In this document: positions 27,106-37,432 of the stretch, piece after piece
How the letters are laid out: each line of letters starts with the position of its first letter
How positions within the stretch are numbered: the first letter of the stretch is position 1
From: Aeromonas bestiarum
GTDB taxonomy: Bacteria; Pseudomonadota; Gammaproteobacteria; Enterobacterales; Aeromonadaceae
Assembly: GCF_000819745.1 (NCBI RefSeq)
Contig: NZ_CDDA01000041.1
Location: forward strand, 51,074 to 115,073
Direction of reading: 5' to 3'
Length of the DNA stretch: 64,000 nt
Made by a program: the position numbers and the translations under genes
Notes under the pieces: model-generated
Databases searched by the model: none
Seen by the model: the letters and a program-made list of their open reading frames with translations, nothing else
What the model was told of the DNA's origin: nothing

Positions 27106-28491
27106 TCAGAGAATGTCGCCGACAAAGTAGGCAAGCCCGGCCAGCAGCACGGTGAACACGACGTTCAGTGCCATCCCGGCCCGCATCATCTCACGCTGAC
27201 GGATATGGCCGCTGGCGAAGACGATGGCATTGGGCGGGGTAGCCACCGGCAGCATGAAGGCACAGGAGGCACCGATGGCGATCAGCACCGCCATGACGAT
27301 AGGGGAGACCCCCAGCGCCTCGGCCACCCCGGCAAACAGCGGGATCAGCAGGGCGGCGGTGGCGGTATTGGAGACCAGCTCGGTCAGGAATACCACGAAG
27401 GCCGCCAGCATCAGCAAAACGATGAAGATGTCGGCATGGGAGAGCACGGCCGACAGGTGGCTGGCCAGGAAGGCGCTGGTACCGGTGGCCTTGAGGATGG
27501 CGCTCAGGGTCAGGCCGCCGCCAAACAGCATCAGCACCCCCCAGTCGGTGTTCTGGTTGACGTCATCCCAGCTGGCGACGCGGCTGACCACGATGGCGAT
27601 GATGGCACCCATGGCGATCAGTGTATCGAGTTGAGGTATGCCGCCAAAGGCGTTGGAGATGGGCTGCGAGCCAATCCAGAGCACCACTGTGGTCAGGAAG
27701 ATGGCCAGCGTGACCTTGCGTTCACGAGTCCAGTTGATGGTGACATCCTGGATCTCGACCCTGTGGTTGAGCTGCGGGCGGGTGACCAGATAGAGGAGGG
27801 CAATGCCACAGGGCATCAGGATCAACACCACAGGGATGCCGAATTTCATCCAGTCGGTGAAGCCAATGCCCATCTGGGCGGCGGCGATTGCGTTGGGCGG
27901 GCTGCCGACCAGAGTGCCTATGCCGCCAATGCTGGCGCTGTAGGCAATCCCCAGCAGCACGAACACGAAAGTGGCGCGATCTTTCTGGCTGTCGAGCCGC
28001 GTCAGCATGCCGATGGCCAGGGGCAGCATCATGGCGGTGGTGGCGGTGTTGCTGATCCACATGGACATGGCGGCCGTGATGGTGAACAGCAGTATGACGC
28101 CCCAGCCCAGATGGCCGTTGGCCAGGTGCATCACCTTGCCCGCCATCAGAGTGTCCAGCCCCTGTTTGGAGAGGGCTGCCGCGAGGGCGAAGCCCCCGAA
28201 GAACAGGAACAGAATGGGGTTGGCAAAGTCGGTGAGGGACTTGCTCATGTCAAACACCCCGAGCACGGTTGCCAGCAGGGGCACCAGCAGGGCCGTGATG
28301 GTCACGTGCAGGGCTTCGGTCAGCCAGAGAATGGCGATGAAGACCAGAATGCCCAGCCCCTTGTTGACCATGGGATCAAACGGCAGCCAGGCCAGCATGG
28401 CGCAGAGCAGCAGCACATCCAGGATGACGATCCCGGATTTGATGTCGAGCCAGCGAGGTGAGGGAGCGGAGGGTACAGCAGATGTGTGCAT
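27106..28491 (-). CDS. DASS (SLC13) family sodium:dicarboxylate or sulfate symporter
   Basis: The 461-residue protein has about twelve hydrophobic segments and both halves of the DASS inverted repeat. Each contains a substrate/sodium-binding hairpin with an SNT motif: MWISNTATTAMMLPLA near residue 145 and ELVSNTATAALLIPL near 365. Each is followed by a Gly-rich or Pro-Asn loop: GTLVGSPPNAIAAAQ near 197 and LPVATPPNAIVFASG near 420. These features fit transporters of succinate, malate, citrate or related anions. The exact substrate cannot be read from the sequence. The gene stands alone between glgP and trxC, on the minus strand, with a 154-base upstream gap. Confidence 0.9.
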   Translation of the reverse strand: MHTSAVPSAPSPRWLDIKSGIVILDVLLLCAMLAWLPFDPMVNKGLGILVFIAILWLTEALHVTITALLVPLLATVLGVFDMSKSLTDFANPILFLFFGGFALAAALSKQGLDTLMAGKVMHLANGHLGWGVILLFTITAAMSMWISNTATTAMMLPLAIGMLTRLDSQKDRATFVFVLLGIAYSASIGGIGTLVGSPPNAIAAAQMGIGFTDWMKFGIPVVLILMPCGIALLYLVTRPQLNHRVEIQDVTINWTRERKVTLAIFLTTVVLWIGSQPISNAFGGIPQLDTLIAMGAIIAIVVSRVASWDDVNQNTDWGVLMLFGGGLTLSAILKATGTSAFLASHLSAVLSHADIFIVLLMLAAFVVFLTELVSNTATAALLIPLFAGVAEALGVSPIVMAVLIAIGASCAFMLPVATPPNAIVFASGHIRQREMMRAGMALNVVFTVLLAGLAYFVGDIL

Positions 28492-28645
28492 AATGTTCTC
28501 TCGGTTAATTTATGGTTGTTGTTGTGTTGCCGAGATTACATTTATCCCCCTGTTTGAAACAGGGGGAAGTCGTCAAAGCATGCCGGGACTCACAGAGTCA
28601 AGGCAAATAAAAACATTAAATAAACACAAATTAAACATCTGAGCA

Positions 28646-29086
28646 TCATTTGGCGGGGGGAATGAAGGAGGCCAGCCACTCCTTGAACAGGCTCTTGGGC
28701 AGGGAGCCGCTGCGCTGCGCCACCATCTTGCCCTGCTTGAACACCATCAGGGTGGGGATGCTGCGGATGGCGTAGCGGGCCGCGATGGCTTGCTGCTGCT
28801 CGGTATCGACTTTGACAAAGCGAATATTTGGTTCAAGCTCACTGGCAACTTGTTGAAAAATGGGTGAAAATTGTATGCATGGTCCGCACCAGCTGGCCCA
28901 GAAGTCGACCACGACCGGAAGGTCGGATTGGATCAGGGTATCGAACTGTTGCTCGTGACCCGTGACGGGCGTGATGCCAAACAGCTGTGCCTTGCAGCGG
29001 CCACACTTCGCGTTTGAATCCAATTTTTCGTCAGGCAGGCGGTTCCTGGTGAAGCAATGACTACAATAGGTAGTGATAAATGACAT
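28646..29086 (-). CDS. trxC: Thioredoxin 2 (zinc-containing)
   Basis: TrxC reduces cytosolic disulfides and is induced by oxidative stress. The 146-residue product has the N-terminal zinc module with C8/C11 and C28/C31 that distinguishes TrxC from TrxA. A thioredoxin fold follows, with the active site W66-C-G-P-C70 and the cis-proline segment SIPTLMVF. The start at 29086 follows AGGAAT; a longer frame upstream is rejected. The gene is divergent from the hybrid kinase gene, with 155 bases between starts. In E. coli trxC is controlled by OxyR; I cannot recognise an OxyR site here by eye. Confidence 0.96.
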   Translation of the reverse strand: MSFITTYCSHCFTRNRLPDEKLDSNAKCGRCKAQLFGITPVTGHEQQFDTLIQSDLPVVVDFWASWCGPCIQFSPIFQQVASELEPNIRFVKVDTEQQQAIAARYAIRSIPTLMVFKQGKMVAQRSGSLPKSLFKEWLASFIPPAK

Positions 29087-29241
29087 AATTGATTCCTGTA
29101 TGCATAAGCCCTGCAACATCTTTATTGCACTGACAGGGCCGAGTAACGGTAACATAGCAGTCAGTTATCTTTCACAGCCAGTGATCCGGTTTCGGCATTC
29201 TGTCGGCGGATACACGGCCATGACATGAGAATCGAGACGGG

Positions 29242-32043
<2,802 letters not shown>

Positions 32044-32101
32044 CGGGATAAATAGCAATTATTCTCAAGCCAGCCACTTCAGGCTATCATGGCCCTCTCG
32101 T

Positions 32102-32123
32102 ATCGCCCCCTTCTGGGGGCGAT
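32102..32123 (+). terminator. Hairpin between the hybrid kinase and mdlA
   Basis: ATCGCCCCC and GGGGGCGAT form a perfect 9-base stem with a TTCT loop about 60 bases after the kinase stop. The sequence after it lacks a T run, so termination would be weak or Rho-assisted. Confidence 0.45.
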
Positions 32124-32184
32124 TGCATTGCGTTTCCCCGTGACGGGCGGCAGCTTCTGGCTGATCGCGACAAAGGATATCTAC

Positions 32185-33921
32185 GTGAGCGTATTCTCAA
32201 GGCTGGGCTGGTTTTTCAAGGAGCAGTGGCGGCGTTATCTGGTCGCCATCTCGCTGCTGATGATGGTGGCCCTGTTGACCGTGATCCCGCCCAAGGTGGT
32301 GGGCTGGGTGGTGGATGGCATTGCCAAAGGCTCTCTCGACAACGACACCCTGATGGGCTATCTGGCGGGGTTGTTTGTGTTGGGTCTGCTCATCTATCTG
32401 CTGCGCTACGTGTGGCGGGTCATGCTGTTTGGCGCCTCTTACCGGCTGGCCTATGTGCTGCGCAATCGCCTGTTCAGCCACTTCACCCGCATGAGCCCCG
32501 ATTTTTACCAGCGCCACCGCACCGGCGATCTGATGGCCCACGCCACCAACGACATCCAGGCGGTGGAGATGACGGCCGGGGAAGGGGTGTTGACCCTGGT
32601 GGACTCCATCATAGTCGGGGTGCTGGTGCTCTCCATCATGTGCAGCCAGTACTCCTGGCAGCTGACGCTGCTCTCCCTGCTGCCCCTGCCGGTGATGGCG
32701 TTCTTCATGAACCGCTTTGGCACCCAGATCTACAAGGAGTTCAAGGCGGCGCAGGGGGCCTTCTCCCGTCTCAACAACAAGACCCAGGAGGCGCTCTCCG
32801 GCGTGCGAGTGCTCAAGTCCTATGCGGTTGAATCCCTGGAGGACAAGGGCTTTGCCGAGCTGACCCGGCAGGCGGGGGCGTGCAACATGGCGGTGGCCCG
32901 CATCGATGCCAAGTTTGACCCCGTCATCTATCTCTGTATCGGTTGCTCCTACTTTCTCGCCGTTGCCGGTGGCAGCGTGCTGGTGGTGCGTGACGAGCTG
33001 ACCCTGGGGGAGCTCACCAGTTTCACCATGTATCTGGGCCAGCTCATCTGGCCCATGTTTGCCATCGCCTGGCTGTTCAACATCATAGAGCGGGGCAGCG
33101 CCGCCTACTCGCGCATCGAGAGCCTGCTGGCCGAGCGCAGCGACATCGAAGAACCGGCTGAGCCGGCGGTGTTTGTCTCCGCCTTCCCGCTTCAGGCCAA
33201 GGGGGTGAGCTACCAGCTGGAGCAGCGTACCCTGCTGCGCAATATCGATTTCACCCTGCACAGCGGCGGCATGCTGGGGGTGGTTGGTCGCACGGGGGCG
33301 GGCAAAAGTTCCTTGCTCAAGTTGCTGATGCGCCTCGCCAATCCCACGGCCGGCGAGCTCTCCATGGGCGCCGTGCCCATAGCGCAGCTGGCCCTTGGCG
33401 AGCTGCGTGGCCAGTTTGCCTATGTACCGCAGGAGCCGTTTTTGTTCTCCACCACCATAGCCGCCAACATAGCCCTAGGCCGGCCAGACGCCAGTTCGGA
33501 GGAGATAGAGCAGGTGGCGCGCATCGCCTGTGTGCATGATGATATCAGCCGCTTCCCCAAGGGCTATGAGACCGAAGTGGGGGAGAAGGGGGTGACCCTC
33601 TCCGGCGGCCAGAAGCAGCGGCTCGCCATTGCCCGCGCCCTGCTGCTGGAGGGGCCTATCCTGGTGCTGGACGATGCCCTGTCGGCGGTGGATGCCCATA
33701 CCGAGCAGCAAATACTGCAAGCGCTCAAGACCCATAGACGGACGCTTATCCTGGTCAGCCACCGCATGACGGCGGTGGAGCAGGCCGACGAGATCCTGGT
33801 ACTGGAGCAGGGGCGCGTCAGCGAGCGGGGTCGCCATGGCGCCCTGATGGCTCACAACGGCTGGTACGCAGACATGGTTCGCTATCAGCGGCTGGAACAA
33901 GACGTGGAGGAGAGCCTGTGA
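32185..33921 (+). CDS. mdlA: Multidrug ABC exporter subunit MdlA
   Basis: MdlA (SmdA) is a half-transporter with six membrane helices and a C-terminal ATPase, working with MdlB as a heterodimeric exporter in the inner membrane. The 578-residue product aligns well with E. coli MdlA as remembered: MARATND/MAHATND-type helix, GEGVLTLVDSIIVG, and ARIDAKFDPVIYLCIG. The Walker A motif GRTGAGKSS has Lys374, the signature LSGGQKQR is at 472, and Walker B is ILVLDDAL, with Asp in place of the catalytic Glu after the Walker B aspartate (DD). That replacement is typical of the degenerate site of heterodimeric exporters. The start is a GTG preceded by AAAGGA; the longer ATG frame has no family resemblance. 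It forms an operon with mdlB, 91 bases downstream. Confidence 0.94.
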   Translation: MSVFSRLGWFFKEQWRRYLVAISLLMMVALLTVIPPKVVGWVVDGIAKGSLDNDTLMGYLAGLFVLGLLIYLLRYVWRVMLFGASYRLAYVLRNRLFSHFTRMSPDFYQRHRTGDLMAHATNDIQAVEMTAGEGVLTLVDSIIVGVLVLSIMCSQYSWQLTLLSLLPLPVMAFFMNRFGTQIYKEFKAAQGAFSRLNNKTQEALSGVRVLKSYAVESLEDKGFAELTRQAGACNMAVARIDAKFDPVIYLCIGCSYFLAVAGGSVLVVRDELTLGELTSFTMYLGQLIWPMFAIAWLFNIIERGSAAYSRIESLLAERSDIEEPAEPAVFVSAFPLQAKGVSYQLEQRTLLRNIDFTLHSGGMLGVVGRTGAGKSSLLKLLMRLANPTAGELSMGAVPIAQLALGELRGQFAYVPQEPFLFSTTIAANIALGRPDASSEEIEQVARIACVHDDISRFPKGYETEVGEKGVTLSGGQKQRLAIARALLLEGPILVLDDALSAVDAHTEQQILQALKTHRRTLILVSHRMTAVEQADEILVLEQGRVSERGRHGALMAHNGWYADMVRYQRLEQDVEESL

Positions 33922-33946
33922 GCGTGATGATTAGACGAGTGGTTCC

Positions 33947-33984
33947 CCTCATCCCCAACCCTTCTCCCGCAAGGGGAGAAGGGT
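33947..33984. repeat. REP-like palindromic element between mdlA and mdlB
   Basis: The segment CCCTCATCCCCAACCC is followed by a perfect hairpin with 11-base arms (ACCCTTCTCCC at 33958-33968 and its complement at 33974-33984). The layout, a C-rich head followed by a GC-rich palindrome, is that of repetitive extragenic palindromes common in gammaproteobacteria. It ends 28 bases before the mdlB start and would form a stem in the mdlA-mdlB message. Only this one clear copy is seen in the window. Confidence 0.65.
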
Positions 33985-34012
33985 GCAAAAGCGCTGCACT
34001 GGAGGCAAGTCT

Positions 34013-35764
34013 GTGAATCCAACGATTAAACGCCTGCTCGCTTATTGCGCCCGTTACCCGCGCTGGCTGATCCAGGCCGGGATCTGCCTGCTGCTGGCCA
34101 CAGGTGCCGAAGTGGCGGGTCCTTTGCTCATCAAGCTCTTCATCGATGACTACCTGGCGCCGCGCCAGCTGGTGTGGCCCGCCATCGCCGCCATCGCGGC
34201 CGGGTATCTCGGTTTGCAGGTGCTCTCTGCGGCGGGTTTCTACCTGCAATCCCTGCGCTTCAACCGCATTGCCCAGGCTGTGGTGCAGACCTTGCGCGAG
34301 CAGGTGTTTGCCACCGCCATCCGGTTGCCGGCCCGTTACTTTGACCAGCATCGCTCGGGCTCGCTCATCTCCCGCATCACCAACGACACCGAGGCGATCA
34401 TGAACCTCTACGTGCAGGTGATAGGCCTGCTGGTGCAAAAGGTGGTGCTGCTGTGCGGCATCCTCATCTCCATGGCCCTGCTGGATCTGCGGCTGATGCT
34501 GGTGTGCGCCTGCCTGTTGCCGGCAGTGGCGGCTGTGATGTGGCTCTACCAGAAACTGAGCGTGCCCGTGGTACGGGCGACCCGCAGCCTGCTGTCCGAG
34601 ATCAACAGCCGTCTCAACGAGTCGCTGCAGGGGATGCCGGTGATCCAGGCCATGGTGCAGGAGCGCCACTTCGCCAACGCCTTTGCCGAGGTGAACCAGC
34701 AGCACTGGTCGGCGCGGCTCAAGAGCCTCAAGATCAACGGCATTCTGCTGCGCCCCCTCATCGACTTGTTCTACATGATGGTGCTGATAGGCCTGCTCGC
34801 CCTGTTTGCCCGCGAGGGCTTGAGTGCGAGTGGCGCCATCCAGGTGGGGGTGCTCTACGCCTTCATCAGCTATCTGGGGCGCATGATAGAGCCGCTGATC
34901 GAGATGACCAACCAGCTCAACCAGTTGCAACAGGCCATGGTGGCCGGGGAGCGGGTATTTGCCCTGCTCGACGAGCCCCGCGAGAGCACTGAGGGCGAGA
35001 GCCAGTCCCTGCAGGGGCGGGTCAGCTTTGACAAGGTGAGCTTCTCCTACGATGGCCAGCAACAGGTGCTGCGGGAGGTGAGCTTTGCCGTGCACCCCGG
35101 CCAGATGCTGGCGCTGGTGGGCCACACCGGCAGTGGCAAGTCCACCATCATCAGCCTGCTGATGGGCTTCTATCCGCTGGATCAGGGCACCATTCGTTTC
35201 GATGATCACCCCATGGAGGGTCTGTCGCTCTCGGCGGTGCGGCGCAGCATAGGCCTGGTGCAGCAGGATCCCTTTATCTTCGTTGGGACTTTGGCGGAGA
35301 ACCTGCGGCTCGGCCGTGACGGCATCGACGAGGCGCGCCTCTGGCAGGCGCTGACCGAAGTACAGCTGGCCGATTTCGTGCTGAGCCTGCCGGATGGCCT
35401 GAACACCCTGATGGAGGAGGGGGGCAAGAACCTCTCCGCCGGTCAACGTCAGCTGCTTTCCTTTGCCCGCGCTCTGGTAGGGGATCCGCGCATCCTCATT
35501 CTGGATGAGGCCACCGCCAGCGTGGACTCCCAGACCGAGCTGGCGCTCTCCCAGGCGCTCTCGGCGGCCCGCCGTGGCCGCACCACCATTGCCATTGCCC
35601 ACCGGCTCTCGACCATAGTCGATGCCGACGAGATCCTGCTGCTCTCCCGTGGCCAGGTGAATGAGCGGGGCACCCACGGCGAGCTGATGGCGCAGGGAGG
35701 GCACTACGCCCAGCTGTTCGAGATGCAGAGCCAGGGGGCCTGGCTGGAAGAGAAGCGGGCCTGA
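34013..35764 (+). CDS. mdlB: Multidrug ABC exporter subunit MdlB
   Basis: MdlB is the second half of the MdlAB exporter. The 583-residue product has six membrane helices and an ATPase with Walker A GHTGSGKST (Lys376), the signature LSAGQRQLLSFARAL at 474, and Walker B ILILDEATASVDSQTE with the catalytic glutamate, so this subunit supplies the composite site that hydrolyses ATP. A histidine switch (AIAHRLST) is present. The start chosen is a GTG preceded by GGAGG with seven bases of spacing; the upstream ATG at 33983 falls within the REP-like hairpin and is unlikely. Substrates of this exporter are not known with certainty. A very strong terminator follows. Confidence 0.94.
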   Translation: MNPTIKRLLAYCARYPRWLIQAGICLLLATGAEVAGPLLIKLFIDDYLAPRQLVWPAIAAIAAGYLGLQVLSAAGFYLQSLRFNRIAQAVVQTLREQVFATAIRLPARYFDQHRSGSLISRITNDTEAIMNLYVQVIGLLVQKVVLLCGILISMALLDLRLMLVCACLLPAVAAVMWLYQKLSVPVVRATRSLLSEINSRLNESLQGMPVIQAMVQERHFANAFAEVNQQHWSARLKSLKINGILLRPLIDLFYMMVLIGLLALFAREGLSASGAIQVGVLYAFISYLGRMIEPLIEMTNQLNQLQQAMVAGERVFALLDEPRESTEGESQSLQGRVSFDKVSFSYDGQQQVLREVSFAVHPGQMLALVGHTGSGKSTIISLLMGFYPLDQGTIRFDDHPMEGLSLSAVRRSIGLVQQDPFIFVGTLAENLRLGRDGIDEARLWQALTEVQLADFVLSLPDGLNTLMEEGGKNLSAGQRQLLSFARALVGDPRILILDEATASVDSQTELALSQALSAARRGRTTIAIAHRLSTIVDADEILLLSRGQVNERGTHGELMAQGGHYAQLFEMQSQGAWLEEKRA

Positions 35765-35780
35765 TCGCGAGGCCCGTTGT

Positions 35781-35816
35781 AAAAAGAGAGGGAGCCCGAG
35801 GGCTCCCTCTCTTTTT
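35781..35816 (+). terminator. Terminator of the mdlAB operon
   Basis: A perfect 17-base-pair hairpin with the arms beginning AAAAAGAGAGGGAGCCC and a two-base loop, ending in TTTTT, lies 16 bases after the mdlB stop. Confidence 0.95.
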
Positions 35817-35917
35817 GTGTTCACCGACAAGCAGCAGAAGCGTGATCAGCGTCCTTGTCGAATGGCGGCCATGCTGGCAACATGCTGTTTACATCAACTC
35901 ATCGGATCAGTTCGCAT

Positions 35918-36391
35918 ATGGACTTGCAACGTTTCAAAGCCAATCTGGCGCTGCGGCTGTTTGCCTGGCGTTATATTCCCGTCATCGGCTTTTGTGCCCC
36001 CGTCATCGAACGGATGGACGCCAAGGCGCTGCGCATTCGCATTCCTCTTGGCTGGCGCACCCGCAACCACCTGGGCAGCATGTATTTTGGCGCATTGGCC
36101 ACCGGCGCCGATCTGGTGGGCGGTCTGCTGGTGATGGAGAAGGGACGGACGAGGGGCAAGAAGGTGCACTTCGCCTTCAAGGATGTGCAGGGGGAATTTC
36201 TGAAACGGCCCGAGGGGGACGTGCAATTTGACTGCGCCGCCGGGGAGGAGATCGACGCCATGATAGACGAGTCGCTGGCGAGCGGTCAGCGCATCAATCG
36301 CCCCATCCAGGTGGTGGCCACCTGTCCGTCATTGAACGGGGATGAGGCGATGGCGCGCTTCGTGCTGACCTTGTCGATCAAGGCCAGCTGA
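35918..36391 (+). CDS. DUF4442 (hotdog-fold, thioesterase-like) protein
   Basis: The 157-residue product reads as a DUF4442 protein, a hotdog-fold family related to PaaI-type thioesterases. Supporting segments are IRIPLGWRTRNHLGSMYFGA near residues 38-57, in which the N-H-x-G-S/T-M-Y-F-G pattern is the family hallmark, then ATGADLVGGLLV and the beta-strand VQFDCAAGEEID. A role in acyl-CoA or acyl-carrier hydrolysis is possible but unproven. The start at 35918 gives MDLQRFKANLALRLFAWRY; longer frames exist upstream and overlap the mdlB terminator. The gene is monocistronic and converges with ybcJ and its remnant. Confidence 0.8.
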   Translation: MDLQRFKANLALRLFAWRYIPVIGFCAPVIERMDAKALRIRIPLGWRTRNHLGSMYFGALATGADLVGGLLVMEKGRTRGKKVHFAFKDVQGEFLKRPEGDVQFDCAAGEEIDAMIDESLASGQRINRPIQVVATCPSLNGDEAMARFVLTLSIKAS

Positions 36392-36430
36392 ATGCGAGAG
36401 GGCGCGTCGGCGCCCTTATTCAAGCAGGGA

Positions 36431-36520
36431 TCAGAGGATCTCCGGGCTCACACCCGCTTTCACCACCACCTTCATGCCATTGAAGTTGACCACTTGCTCG
36501 GCCACTGTGCTGGGTAGCGC
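36431..36520 (-). pseudogene. Duplicated 3' fragment of ybcJ
   Basis: This segment encodes a second copy of the last 25 or so codons of ybcJ, ending in the same stop, and lies directly downstream of the intact gene at an offset of exactly 111 bases (37 codons). It reads VAEQVVNFNGMKVVVKAGV then SPEIL, against KEGI in the intact gene. Over the first 76 bases the copies differ at about eight positions; several codon differences are synonymous (GTG/GTC, CAA/CAG, AAT/AAC, GGT/GGC). It has no start codon or upstream part of its own. The pattern suggests that part of a related ybcJ was acquired or retained, rather than simple decay of a tandem copy. Confidence 0.8.
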
Positions 36521-36541
36521 TTGCGTGCTAGAGCGTCGGGA

Positions 36542-36775
36542 TCAGAGGATCTCCGGGCTGATGCCTTCTTTCACCACCACCTTCATGCCGTTGAAGTTGA
36601 CCACCTGCTCGGCGACTATCTTGCAGCGCTTGCGGGTCTCGACCTGACCGTCCACTTCCACCAGACCGTCGGCGACGAGGGCCTTGGCCGCGCCGCCACA
36701 ATCGGCCCAACCCTGATGCTTGATAAGGTCACACAAGGCAACGAAGGGGTGGCCTTCGAGCAGAAACGTCTCCAT
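36542..36775 (-). CDS. ybcJ: YbcJ family RNA-binding S4-like protein
   Basis: The 77-residue protein contains an S4-type RNA-binding fold: a helix with LCDLIKHQGWADCGGAAKAL, the loop VADGLVEVDGQVETRKRCKI and the strand pair ending GMKVVVKEG. YbcJ homologues bind RNA and may contribute to ribosome or tRNA biology; the precise role is unknown. The ATG at 36775 follows AGAGGA with good spacing. A partial second copy of the 3' end lies immediately downstream (36431-36520). The gene is monocistronic. Confidence 0.92.
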   Translation of the reverse strand: METFLLEGHPFVALCDLIKHQGWADCGGAAKALVADGLVEVDGQVETRKRCKIVAEQVVNFNGMKVVVKEGISPEIL

Positions 36776-36983
36776 GGGAAATCCTCTAGATGGATGAATG
36801 GCTGAAACAGCAGGGCGGTTATTCTAGGCAGTTCGGGCCGTCAATGAAAGAGCAAGGGAGCCTGTCTGCGGGCAATTGTGGTCGCAACTGAGCGTCTGGA
36901 CCTCTTTCCGGATGTGCAGGCAGGGCTCAAGGCCAGCAACTGCAGCCGTCATCTCGGTGGAACATGAGGTTGCACCATAAAAG

Positions 36984-37006
36984 TCAGCCCGGCGGGGCCG
37001 GGCTGA
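36984..37006 (-). terminator. Terminator of the phaPCJ operon
   Basis: On the minus strand TCAGCCCGGC and GCCGGGCTGA form a 10-base-pair stem with a three-base loop, followed by CTTTTATGG, 22 bases after the phaJ stop. Confidence 0.85.
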
Positions 37007-37027
37007 AGGAGGGTCGGTGATCAGCGC

Positions 37028-37432
37028 TTAGCCAACTTTCACCACAGCCTCGCCAGTCACGGCGAGGGCCCCGGCCGCCGTCACTATGCGGGTGGCCAGG
37101 GTGATGATGGGCTTGTCGCTGCGCAGGGCGATGATCTCCACCTCGGCTGTCACCTCATCCCCCACAAACACCGGCTGCTTGAAGGCGAGGCTCTGCCCCA
37201 GGTAGACGGCGCCCTTGCCGGGCAACTGCTGGCCCAGCAGCCCCGAGAAGAGGCTGGCCAGCAACATGCCGTGCACTATGGGTCGATCGAACGGCGTGGT
37301 GGCGGCAAAGGCCGGGTCCAGGTGCAGGGGATTGAAATCCTCCGACAAGCCGGCGAAGGCCTCGACTTCGGCCGCACCGAACCGCTTGGTCAGGCTGGCC
37401 TTTTGCCCAATCTCAAAGGGGAGTCTGCTCAT
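37028..37432 (-). CDS. phaJ: (R)-specific enoyl-CoA hydratase PhaJ
   Basis: PhaJ hydrates trans-2-enoyl-CoA from beta-oxidation to (R)-3-hydroxyacyl-CoA, the direct substrate of PHA synthase. The 134-residue length equals that of Aeromonas caviae PhaJ, and the sequence is very similar to it as I recall. The MaoC/hydratase-2 catalytic motif is intact: DFNPLHLDPAFAATTPFDRP, with the catalytic Asp and His near residues 31 and 36, followed by IVHGMLLASLFSGLLG. Its ATG overlaps the phaC stop by four bases (ATGA), so the two are translationally coupled. With phaP and phaC it forms the operon phaPCJ, which in Aeromonas makes copolymers of 3-hydroxybutyrate and 3-hydroxyhexanoate. No phaA or phaB is present. 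Confidence 0.97.
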   Translation of the reverse strand: MSRLPFEIGQKASLTKRFGAAEVEAFAGLSEDFNPLHLDPAFAATTPFDRPIVHGMLLASLFSGLLGQQLPGKGAVYLGQSLAFKQPVFVGDEVTAEVEIIALRSDKPIITLATRIVTAAGALAVTGEAVVKVG

